DNA from: Gorillibacterium massiliense
GTDB taxonomy: Bacteria > Bacillota > Bacilli > Paenibacillales > NBRC-103111
Direction: 5' to 3'
Assembly (NCBI RefSeq): GCF_000455485.1
Contig: NZ_CBQR020000153.1
Span: forward strand, 45,632 to 109,631
DNA: 64,000 bases
Part shown: piece after piece, positions 7,207-14,597 of the stretch
Layout: every line of letters begins with the position of its first letter
Numbering within the stretch: position 1 is the stretch's first letter
Notes under the pieces: model-generated
What the model saw: the letters and a program-made list of their open reading frames with translations, nothing else
Databases searched by the model: none
What the model was told of the DNA's origin: nothing
Position numbers and translations under genes: made by a program

Positions 7207-8685
7207 ATGTTAGCTTTTCTGCAAAAAATCGGCAAGTCCTTAATGCTTCCGGTTGCGGCCATGCCGGCCGCGGCGCTTCTGCTTCGTTTCGGCAACATCG
7301 ACTACGTGAAGGATTTTCATCTGGGGCATACGGTAGGAGATTTTCTTAATCAGTACATCGCACCGTTTCTCGCGGCCGGCGGGTCGGCTATTTTCGACAA
7401 CCTGCCAATGATCTTTGCCGTCGGCGTAGCCATTGGCTTAGCGGGAGATGCTGTAGCAGCGCTGACAGCCGTTATCGCGTACTATGTTTGGACTAACGTC
7501 TTTGCGAAGGTGCCGGTAGCCTTTGCCGATCTTGTGGGCAAGGACGTCAAACTGGATGCCGGCGTGCTCGGCGGTATCATCGTCGGCGGCGTCTCCGCCT
7601 TCTTCTACAAAAAGTATCACAATATCAAGCTTCCCGACTGGTTGGGTTTTTTCTCAGGGAAACGCTTTGTACCCATCATCACCTCATTCTCCATGGTTAT
7701 TCTTTCCCTTGTATTAGGTCTCGTTTGGGCGCCGGTACAGCATGCCATCGACCAATTCGGTAACTGGATCGTGGATCTTGGCGCTACCGGGGCCGCCATC
7801 TTCGGCGTCGGCAACCGTCTCCTGCTGCCCTTCGGTTTGCACCATATCTTGAACACCATCGCTTGGTTCCAGATCGGCAGCTTTACCGATGCCGCTGGCA
7901 ACGTCGTTCACGGCGACCTGACCCGCTTCTTCGCTGGCGACAAGACGGCAGGGATGTTCATGACCGGGTTCTTCCCGATTATGATGTTCGCTTTGCCGGG
8001 TCTTGCCCTTGCCATTATCCATACTGCCAAGCCGGAAAAACGCAAATATATCGCATCCGTCTTCTTCGGCACCGCCCTTGCTTCCTTCTTGACGGGGATT
8101 ACCGAGCCCCTCGAATTCTCCTTCATGTTCCTGGCACCCGCTCTGTATGTCGTGCACGCCGTTCTTACCGGCGTCTCCGGCGCGATTATGTATGCCCTGC
8201 ACGTAAAGCTTGGATTCGGCTTCTCTGCCGGTCTGATCGACTATTTGGTCAACTATCAGATTTCGACAAAGCCACTCTTGCTGATTCCCGTCGGCCTTGC
8301 CTATGCAGTTGTTTATTACGTTATCTTCCGTTTCCTCATCGTCAAGATGAACCTGAAAACGCCGGGACGCGAAGACGACGTGGAGGAAACGACCGTTTCA
8401 AGTTCTTCCAAGCTGCTGCGGGATAAAGCCAGTGATGTCATCGTCGCACTTGGCGGCGCTGCGAATCTGATAACCGTAGATGCCTGCATCACCCGTCTCC
8501 GTCTCACGCTAAAGAACGATAAAGAAGTTAACGAAGCCGCGCTCAGGCGCTTGGGGTCTTCCGGCATCATCCGTCTCGGTCAAGGCGCCGTCCAGGTCAT
8601 TTTCGGTACCCAATCGGAAATGCTGAGCGACTCCATTAAAGAAGTTTTGAAGTCCGGAAATGCATCCGGCAACGTAACAGCCTAA
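7207..8685 (+). CDS. nagP: PTS EIICB permease, N-acetylglucosamine (NagE/NagP) type
   Basis: 492 residues from ATG 7207, chosen because GGGAGG lies about 10 bases upstream and the protein then begins MLAFLQKIGKSLMLPV as in the family; an in-frame ATG at 7168 has no better signal. Residues 1 to about 375 form the membrane EIIC channel, with NagE hallmarks such as GGSAIFDNLPMIF, HGDLTRFFAGDKTAGMFM and LTGITEPLEFSFMF. About 395-475 is EIIB with phospho-Cys427 (DACITRLRL). The EIIC motifs point to N-acetylglucosamine rather than glucose, although the operon carries a GlcT-type regulator. Genomes often label such proteins as glucose permeases. Confidence 0.8.
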   Translation: MLAFLQKIGKSLMLPVAAMPAAALLLRFGNIDYVKDFHLGHTVGDFLNQYIAPFLAAGGSAIFDNLPMIFAVGVAIGLAGDAVAALTAVIAYYVWTNVFAKVPVAFADLVGKDVKLDAGVLGGIIVGGVSAFFYKKYHNIKLPDWLGFFSGKRFVPIITSFSMVILSLVLGLVWAPVQHAIDQFGNWIVDLGATGAAIFGVGNRLLLPFGLHHILNTIAWFQIGSFTDAAGNVVHGDLTRFFAGDKTAGMFMTGFFPIMMFALPGLALAIIHTAKPEKRKYIASVFFGTALASFLTGITEPLEFSFMFLAPALYVVHAVLTGVSGAIMYALHVKLGFGFSAGLIDYLVNYQISTKPLLLIPVGLAYAVVYYVIFRFLIVKMNLKTPGREDDVEETTVSSSSKLLRDKASDVIVALGGAANLITVDACITRLRLTLKNDKEVNEAALRRLGSSGIIRLGQGAVQVIFGTQSEMLSDSIKEVLKSGNASGNVTA

Positions 8686-8763
8686 GAGGCAAATCGGACA
8701 ATGATAGCGAATAAAAGAGAGATAATGAGCACGGCCCATTTTCACAACAGGAGTGGTGACATC

Positions 8764-9042
8764 ATGCAACAAAAAGACTTTATCATTCAAAATCCCAACG
8801 GTATCCACACCCGTCCCGCTCGGAAAATCGTAACGGCGTCAAGTGCGTATCCATGTGAGGTTTTTCTGGAGAAAAGCGGGAAACGGTTCTCCGCCAAACG
8901 GCTTCTCTCCGTTCTGTCTGTTAACGGCAAGCAAGGAGATGCGATTACGGTTGTTACGGAAGGCGAACAGGAGCAAGAAGCGCTAAACGAGATCGGCACC
9001 ATCCTGGAATTAGTATGGGATGAAGCCCCGGCAGGGGAGTGA
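8764..9042 (+). CDS. ptsH: HPr phosphocarrier with Arg in place of Ser46
   Basis: 92 residues from ATG 8764 (AGGAG at 8749), preferred to an upstream in-frame ATG at 8701 because HPr then starts at its normal place. His15 (NGIHTRPA), the EI-dependent phosphorylation site, is intact. The regulatory serine position reads AKRLLSVLSV: residue 46 is Arg (codon CGG, 8899-8901) where Firmicute HPr has Ser in KSIMGVMSL. HPr kinase could therefore not phosphorylate it there, so it should carry phosphate but not act as P-Ser-HPr corepressor of CcpA. A regular HPr elsewhere in the genome is likely. Stop is 5 bases before the ptsI start. Confidence 0.9.
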   Translation: MQQKDFIIQNPNGIHTRPARKIVTASSAYPCEVFLEKSGKRFSAKRLLSVLSVNGKQGDAITVVTEGEQEQEALNEIGTILELVWDEAPAGE

Positions 9043-9047
9043 GCGGC

Positions 9048-10784
9048 ATGGAACTGAGGGGAATCGCGGCATCTTCCGGTTATGCAATCGGCAAAGCCCG
9101 GCTTCTGGCGGAGTCGGCGACTGCGGCAGTGGAGCCCCGGCTGATTGAGCCGGATGAAATTGACGGAGAGCTGGCCCGTTTTGAAGCGGCAGCTCAAGCG
9201 GCGTCTGCCGAACTGAACGAATTGGTCCGTATGACGAAGATGAAGATGGGAGAGTACGAAGCGGAAATCTTCGAAACCCATCTGATGCTGCTGGAGGACG
9301 AGGAATTTTTCGGCGGCACCTTGGATAAAATTCGCGCGGAACACAAAAACGCCGAGTGGGCGCTGCAGGAGACGGCGAATGAAATCGCCGCCACCATCGA
9401 AAGCATGGATAACGAGTATTTGCGAGAACGGGGAGCGGATATCCGTGATGTCAGCCGCCGGGTGCTGAACAAATTGACGGGAACATCCCGTCAATGGGGA
9501 GAAGAGGAGGACGGTCCCGTCGTCCTTCTCGCCTCTGAGCTGACGCCGTCGGATACGGCTACGCTGGACGGCGAGGTCATCGCCGGATTCGCGACGGCAA
9601 CCGGCGGGAGGACGTCCCACTCCGCCATCATGGCCCGGTCGCTGGAAATTCCGGCGGTGGTCGGCCTCGGCAGCGCGCTGGATGCCGTGAATGATGGTCA
9701 AACCGTCATCCTCGACGGCGTGGCGGGCATTCTATACGTCGACCCGGATGCGGAAACCGTAGCCCGTTACAGGGAGCGGATGGAAGCGAGCGCCCGGCAA
9801 AAAGGCGACCTGCAAGCATTCTTGCAGGAGCCTTCTGTCACCCGTGACGGCCATCGTGTGGAGTTGGCGGCGAACATCGGCAATCCCAAAGACGCTGCCG
9901 GTGCCAGGGAAAAAGGCGCCGAGGGAGTCGGCCTGTTCCGTACTGAGTTTCTTTACATGGATCGGGATACGATGCCGACGGAGGAGGAGCAGTTCGCCGC
10001 CTACAAGATGGCCGCTGAGGAATTTGCCGGCCGGCCGGTGGTGATCCGCACCCTCGACATCGGCGGAGACAAGAAGCTGCCGTATTTGCCCCTTCCCGCG
10101 GAAGAGAACCCGTTTCTCGGCCGCCGGGCCATCCGGCTTTGCTTGGATCCGGAGGGAAGGCCACTGTTTAAAACCCAACTGCGCGCCATCCTGCGCGCCA
10201 GCGCCTATGGAAACGTGAAGATCATGTTTCCCATGATTGCCACGGTGAGTGAGTGGCGGCAGGCTACCGCCGTGCTGGAAGAAGTCAAGGAAGAGCTGAC
10301 GGCCCAGTCGATCCCCTTCAATGGAGAGCTGGAAACGGGCATCATGATCGAAATTCCGGCGGCTGCCCTGATGGCCGATCAACTGGCGAAGGAAGTGGAT
10401 TTTTTCAGCATCGGCACCAATGACCTAGTGCAGTACACCATGGCGGCGGACCGGATGAACGAAACTCTCGCCTATCTGAACGACCCGTTGTACCCGGCCG
10501 TGCTGCGGCTCATTCATCAGGTGATCCGGGCAGCGAAAAAGGAAGGGATATGGGCGGGCATGTGCGGCGAGATGGCCGCGAGTCCACATGCCATACCTGT
10601 ACTGCTGGGCATGGGTCTCCACGAATTCAGCATGTCGGCATCCTCTGTCCTGCCGGCTCGGGAACTCATCTCCCGGCTCGACATGGCGGAGATGAAGAAG
10701 CTGGCCAAGGAAGTGCTGGAGCTGGACGATCCGGCGGCGATCAAGAAACATATCGAAGCGCGAGTGTCTATTTTGCAGCAGTAG
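9048..10784 (+). CDS. ptsI: PTS enzyme I (PEP-protein phosphotransferase)
   Basis: 578 residues from ATG 9048 (AGGGGAG 8 bases upstream); an in-frame GTG at 9039 overlaps the ptsH stop but is less likely. The N-terminal HPr-binding and phospho-His domain has His191 in GGRTSHSAIMARSLEIP. The C-terminal PEP-binding TIM barrel has GVGLFRTEFLYMDRD, RTLDIGGDK and active-site Cys506 (AGMCGEMAA). It transfers phosphate from PEP to HPr His15. All expected motifs are present. Last gene of the PTS operon; I see no strong terminator after it. Confidence 0.95.
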   Translation: MELRGIAASSGYAIGKARLLAESATAAVEPRLIEPDEIDGELARFEAAAQAASAELNELVRMTKMKMGEYEAEIFETHLMLLEDEEFFGGTLDKIRAEHKNAEWALQETANEIAATIESMDNEYLRERGADIRDVSRRVLNKLTGTSRQWGEEEDGPVVLLASELTPSDTATLDGEVIAGFATATGGRTSHSAIMARSLEIPAVVGLGSALDAVNDGQTVILDGVAGILYVDPDAETVARYRERMEASARQKGDLQAFLQEPSVTRDGHRVELAANIGNPKDAAGAREKGAEGVGLFRTEFLYMDRDTMPTEEEQFAAYKMAAEEFAGRPVVIRTLDIGGDKKLPYLPLPAEENPFLGRRAIRLCLDPEGRPLFKTQLRAILRASAYGNVKIMFPMIATVSEWRQATAVLEEVKEELTAQSIPFNGELETGIMIEIPAAALMADQLAKEVDFFSIGTNDLVQYTMAADRMNETLAYLNDPLYPAVLRLIHQVIRAAKKEGIWAGMCGEMAASPHAIPVLLGMGLHEFSMSASSVLPARELISRLDMAEMKKLAKEVLELDDPAAIKKHIEARVSILQQ

Positions 10785-10907
10785 CTTGGAAGATCTTTAA
10801 GATCATCAATCATTTTGGACATAAGCCATTACAAGAGCAAGCCTTCCGGTGCTGAGGCGGGTCGTCCCGTGCAGACTGGAGGGTTTTTGCCTTTTTACGG
10901 GAGAAAT

Positions 10908-10939
10908 GCAACCTGAGAGGGGCTTTAGTAGTCTAATCC
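10908..10939 (+). promoter_or_regulatory. ECF-type promoter of the sigma factor gene (copy 1)
   Basis: GCAACCT (10908-10914), 16-base spacer, GTCTAATCC (10931-10939). An AAC-containing -35 and GTC-containing -10 about 16 bases apart is the ECF pattern. The same boxes with the same spacing recur at 13350-13381, which suggests recognition and autoregulation by the sigma factor encoded next to it. Confidence 0.6.
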
Positions 10940-10955
10940 TTTGAGGTGAAGGTGA

Positions 10956-11522
10956 GTGGAAAAGGAAGAGTATTTGAAGCACGCCTCCAATCTGGACGTT
11001 CCCCAGTTCCGCGAGTTGATGGAGACCTATGGTCAAGAGGTGTGGAACTTTGCTTTTTTGATGACGAAAAAAAGAGATCTAGCGGATGACGTCACCCAAG
11101 AGGTATTCCTTAAGGTACTGCAAAAAATCGGTGCCTTCCGCGGAGAATCTTCCTTTAAAACATGGCTGTTTTCCATAGCTCGCAATACGTCTGTCAGCAT
11201 GCTGCGCTCATCCTTTTTTCGCCGGGTGACGCTGGTAGAGTTCATTGCGCCATCCTCGGGCCATCCTTCGGCGGAAGAGGAAGCCATGGAAAATATGTTT
11301 GCGGATGAAATATGGACGCAAGTGCTGAAGCTACCCGGAAAATATCGGGAGGTGCTGCTTCTCGACGGAAAGTACGAATTGAGCGTGAAAGAGATCGCAC
11401 AAATATTGGGCGAGCCGGAAGGCACCGTCAAATCCAAGCTGTCCAGGGCCCGGGCGAAAATGAACGAACTAGCTAGAGAGGAGGAGTTGCGCTATGAACG
11501 AGCAAAAGATTCCGTGGTATGA
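10956..11522 (+). CDS. ECF RNA polymerase sigma factor
   Basis: 188 residues, GTG start with GAGGTG 7 bases upstream. Region 2 (about 18-85) shows ELMETYGQEVWNFAFLMT, the DVTQEVFLKV helix and FKTWLFSIARN. Region 4 (about 128-178) shows LPGKYREVLLLDGKYELSVK and LGEPEGTVKSKLSRARAKM, the -35 binding HTH. It is a typical two-domain group 4 sigma factor. It overlaps the next gene, a membrane protein probably acting as its anti-sigma factor, by 29 bases. Confidence 0.93.
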   Translation: MEKEEYLKHASNLDVPQFRELMETYGQEVWNFAFLMTKKRDLADDVTQEVFLKVLQKIGAFRGESSFKTWLFSIARNTSVSMLRSSFFRRVTLVEFIAPSSGHPSAEEEAMENMFADEIWTQVLKLPGKYREVLLLDGKYELSVKEIAQILGEPEGTVKSKLSRARAKMNELAREEELRYERAKDSVV

Positions 11523-13263
11523 CCGCCTGAAGTCGCCGGTTTTCAAGGAAAAGACCTTTACCCGAGACTTGGCCCGGGAAATCGAGCGCAGGGGGTTTGC
11601 TTCCGGAGGCATCAAGCGGCGGCGTCCGTGGTTTGCCCCTTCGGCCGTCACGGTTTGTTTCATCGCACTGGCGGGGTTGCTGGTGTTCCGTTTTTCCGGC
11701 TGGGAGTTGCAAAAGACGACGGTCTTGAATCCCTCTCCAATGCCGGTAGTGACGGCTCAGCCAACGGCCGTTCCGACGATTGCTCCGACTGCAACTCCTG
11801 CCCCGCAAGAGAGCTCTTCACCCGAGCCGACAGGTAAGCCGCCGGTAAGTCCGCAGGCAGTGAAATGGAATCCGAAGTTGGCGAGTCAGGTGACCATCAC
11901 GGTGGCAGATGAACCCAAAGTGGGGATTCGGGTTTGGAATCGGATCGCTATATCGGTTACGGAAGGAACCCAAACGTTTGCGATGTCATTCGCGGAGCCG
12001 ATGAATCGAGAATCGGTCGAGAAAACGTTGAGAGGGAATCTATCGAAGATTCAAACCCCATATGAGAGTTCTAGCGAGAAGATTCCCGATCTGACTTTCG
12101 AATGGAAGAGTGACACGGAGGTGTTGGTGACGGCAAGTACCGTGGCCGGGGGTAACTTTGTATTGGATGCCCGCAAGGCGAGGACCAGCTCCGGTACGAT
12201 TCTTGAACGGACTGCCGTTCTGGATGTGATCGTATCAAAGGCGGGCCAGATTTGGCGAGTCTCTTTGGAGGGAAAAGGGAGTGAGAAAGTGGCGGATCTT
12301 GCGAAGCCGTACCCCCTGCAGACCGATGGCGATTCTGACGGCCCTGTTTTTGCCGTCCGTTATACCGAAAGCTGCGAATGCGACGCACCGATTGAACGCC
12401 TATACAACCTTGTGGATCCGGAATCGGGCATGCTGACTGCTTATGATGGGAAGTTGTTCACCAGCTATGAAGGGCCTGGCCATTTTGTCGCTGATACCCG
12501 TGGGTTTTTCTATACGGCATCCGAAAATGCCGGAAGTCCTCCGGCGAAGGGCGAAACGGCTTATTCCGTAGACGTAGGGGGTTACGTGTTTGGCACGGGA
12601 TTCACGAAGGACCACTCGCTGCTCTTGATCGCGGCCGGTGATCAGAAGGAACCCAAAGGGAAACCTCTCGACTTGATCGTATACCGGTTAGCCGACGGCA
12701 GCATGAAGCGATTAAGCGGCGCATTGAACGGAGTATTGGAGACAGATCCTCTGAATGGCGGTTATGAGCCGGTAAGATTCATACCGTACGGCGGACGTAT
12801 CGTGACCAACATGTCGGCGACGGCTGACAGAGATGGCCGGCTTTTGGCTTACGATGTTGCGAAAGGCGGAGTGGTCATCTGGAACAAGCCCTCCGGCGAT
12901 GCCTATCCCGTCAGCTTTACCGATGACGGAAAATATGGCATTTACAGCGACGGCGCGTTTTATACGGATGAATCGGTGATGGACACGAAGATACAGATGT
13001 CCAATTGGGGCATGTGGATACCCGGTACCCATAAGTATTTGCATATTACCGGCCTTTCCGGGCGTTATGGTGCGGTGATGCAGCTGTGGGATGCGGATAC
13101 CGGTGGGCAGGATGAGGTTGCAAATGTCGTTGTGCCCGAAAATTCACAGCTTATCGGGATAAGCAAGGATGGAAAGTATGCCTACATCAACATAGCTGGG
13201 GCATGGAACGGAACATCCGTGGAACAACCCGAAGGGGGAGAAATAGGAGCACCTAAGGGTTAA
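11494..13263 (+). CDS. Membrane-anchored probable anti-sigma factor with extracytoplasmic Ig-like and propeller-like region
   Basis: 589 residues. A short cytoplasmic N-terminus (1-47), one membrane span (about 48-66), a Thr/Pro-rich linker (about 75-120), a Big_5-type Ig-like stretch (about 150-250, with MSFAEPMNRESVEKTLRG), then a long beta-rich region with WD/propeller-like repeats (about 260-570). Overlap with the sigma gene and single-span topology are the usual anti-sigma layout. I infer that the N-terminus holds the sigma factor and the outer part senses an envelope signal. No classical zinc anti-sigma motif is visible. GAGGAGG precedes the ATG. Confidence 0.75.
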   Translation: MNEQKIPWYDRLKSPVFKEKTFTRDLAREIERRGFASGGIKRRRPWFAPSAVTVCFIALAGLLVFRFSGWELQKTTVLNPSPMPVVTAQPTAVPTIAPTATPAPQESSSPEPTGKPPVSPQAVKWNPKLASQVTITVADEPKVGIRVWNRIAISVTEGTQTFAMSFAEPMNRESVEKTLRGNLSKIQTPYESSSEKIPDLTFEWKSDTEVLVTASTVAGGNFVLDARKARTSSGTILERTAVLDVIVSKAGQIWRVSLEGKGSEKVADLAKPYPLQTDGDSDGPVFAVRYTESCECDAPIERLYNLVDPESGMLTAYDGKLFTSYEGPGHFVADTRGFFYTASENAGSPPAKGETAYSVDVGGYVFGTGFTKDHSLLLIAAGDQKEPKGKPLDLIVYRLADGSMKRLSGALNGVLETDPLNGGYEPVRFIPYGGRIVTNMSATADRDGRLLAYDVAKGGVVIWNKPSGDAYPVSFTDDGKYGIYSDGAFYTDESVMDTKIQMSNWGMWIPGTHKYLHITGLSGRYGAVMQLWDADTGGQDEVANVVVPENSQLIGISKDGKYAYINIAGAWNGTSVEQPEGGEIGAPKG

Positions 13264-13285
13264 ATGGGAAGCCGATAAAAGAAAA

Positions 13286-13330
13286 AGCCATCCACTCCGT
13301 GCAGCGTCATGGGGCGGGCGGCTTTTTTTG
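13286..13330 (+). terminator. Rho-independent terminator
   Basis: AGCCATCCACTCCGTG pairs imperfectly with CATGGGGCGGGCGGCT, followed by seven T. It ends the sigma/anti-sigma operon and is followed directly by the second ECF-type promoter. Confidence 0.65.
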
Positions 13331-13349
13331 CTTTTTTTTGGGAAAAGGC

Positions 13350-13381
13350 GCAACTTGGAAAAGGTTTTGGGAGTCTATTCC
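13350..13381 (+). promoter_or_regulatory. ECF-type promoter (copy 2)
   Basis: GCAACTT (13350-13356), 16-base spacer, GTCTATTCC (13373-13381). Both boxes and the spacing match the promoter at 10908. It should drive the genes at 13453 and 14005. Confidence 0.6.
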
Positions 13382-13452
13382 ATTGGGGCGGAAAGCGGTT
13401 ACAGCTATTATAGTTACTCAAAGAAGTAGGAACTGTTAAAAGGAGGGGCTAA

Positions 13453-13980
13453 GTGAAAGAGTCACTTTCAATTATTTCTCTCGTCATTTTAGTTTCTGGA
13501 ATAATGATTGGGTTTGCAGATAAGAGTACATTAATTGTACTTGTTAGTGTGATCGGCGGGCTTTTGCTCTTGGGAATATCGAAGATTATGAGTATTGCAG
13601 AGGGAATTCATTACAGAGCTCTTCAATTGCCATTGTCCGAGCAACAGCTCAAATTAATCATGAGAAAATCAGAAAAGTATAGGTTAGAATCGAGCGCTTT
13701 TAGCATATACCCCAATATGAGAACCGAGTATTCGTTGCTGTTGCTCGATGGAGAATTTTATCTGAACGCAGATGCTTTCCACGACTATCTTAAAAGGGAC
13801 GGCATGGAGTATACATTTGCTCTGCCTAATCAAGCTCCTGTAGTGATAATGAGGTCCTATTCATATAGTAAAGGTGTTGAATTGTTTGGATTCCAAAATC
13901 AAGGCTATTTAATGCTGAAAAGTATTCATGTTAATCCAACCATTAAAGGCAGCAAGGTTTTTCTTGAGGATTTGAAATGA
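13453..13980 (+). CDS. Hypothetical membrane protein in probable ECF regulon
   Basis: 175 residues, GTG start with AGGAGGGG upstream. Two hydrophobic segments at the N-terminus (about 6-22 and 27-45) are followed by a soluble domain of about 125 residues with no motif I recognise (SEKYRLESSAFSIYPNMR, GYLMLKSIHVNP). It lies about 70 bases downstream of a promoter that copies the sigma factor's own. The base composition is richer in A+T than the flanking genes. Confidence 0.6.
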   Translation: MKESLSIISLVILVSGIMIGFADKSTLIVLVSVIGGLLLLGISKIMSIAEGIHYRALQLPLSEQQLKLIMRKSEKYRLESSAFSIYPNMRTEYSLLLLDGEFYLNADAFHDYLKRDGMEYTFALPNQAPVVIMRSYSYSKGVELFGFQNQGYLMLKSIHVNPTIKGSKVFLEDLK

Positions 13981-14004
13981 AAAAAACTCTTGGGAGACTA
14001 AAAA

Positions 14005-14409
14005 ATGACAATTACCTACGCAATGAATAAGCCGATATCCGCTTCAGAACTGGTAGAGCTATTTACGAATTCCGGTATTAACAGATCGATAGATAACCTT
14101 GAAAGAATTCAAACAATGATAGACAACGCAGATGAAATCATCTCCGCTTGGGAAGACGACAAATTGGTTGGAGTATTAAGAGCATTAACGGATTATTCTT
14201 ATAGTTGCTATATTTCGGAATTAGCCGTTCATAAACAATTCCAAAGGCTCGGCATTGGAAAAAACCTCATGGATCTATTAATCGAAAAGCTAGGGGATAA
14301 AGAGATCAAGTATATGCTGACATCGTCCAATGCCGCTATTGGTTTTTATAAAAACTGTGGGTTTGAACAAGACGAAAGAGCGTTTGTGATTAGAAGAAAA
14401 GTGAATTAA
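14005..14409 (+). CDS. GNAT-family N-acetyltransferase
   Basis: 134 residues. It has the GNAT core: a beta strand CYISELAVHKQFQRLGIGKNLMDLLIEKL carrying the acetyl-CoA pyrophosphate loop (QRLGIG), and the late motif SSNAAIGFYKNCGFEQDERAFVIRR. The short form is typical of small-molecule acetyltransferases. The acceptor is unknown. It follows the membrane protein gene by 24 bases, so it is probably co-transcribed from the ECF-type promoter; it shares that gene's higher A+T content. Confidence 0.85.
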   Translation: MTITYAMNKPISASELVELFTNSGINRSIDNLERIQTMIDNADEIISAWEDDKLVGVLRALTDYSYSCYISELAVHKQFQRLGIGKNLMDLLIEKLGDKEIKYMLTSSNAAIGFYKNCGFEQDERAFVIRRKVN

Positions 14410-14597
14410 TATTCTCATGATCATATCGATGCCATTTCGGAGACCATCCGTTTTATGGATTAGGATACCTTAAGTCAATTTACCCGTTTCGCCTATAATT
14501 GGGTTGCCGGGCAGCGTTGCCCAGTGGCATCCGACGGGTTTTTCCGGTAAACTGGACATGCAGCGGATGCTGTAATTTAGTTCACACGGAGGAATCC

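Noticed and set aside
8787-9701. Long minus-strand frame opposite ptsH/ptsI
   Set aside because: Fully covered by two well-recognised genes; the translation is Arg/His-rich shadow sequence.
14499-14597. Upstream start for the U32 gene
   Set aside because: It would add a Cys-rich tail lacking a ribosome site; ATG 14598 has GGAGG at the right distance and starts the conserved domain.
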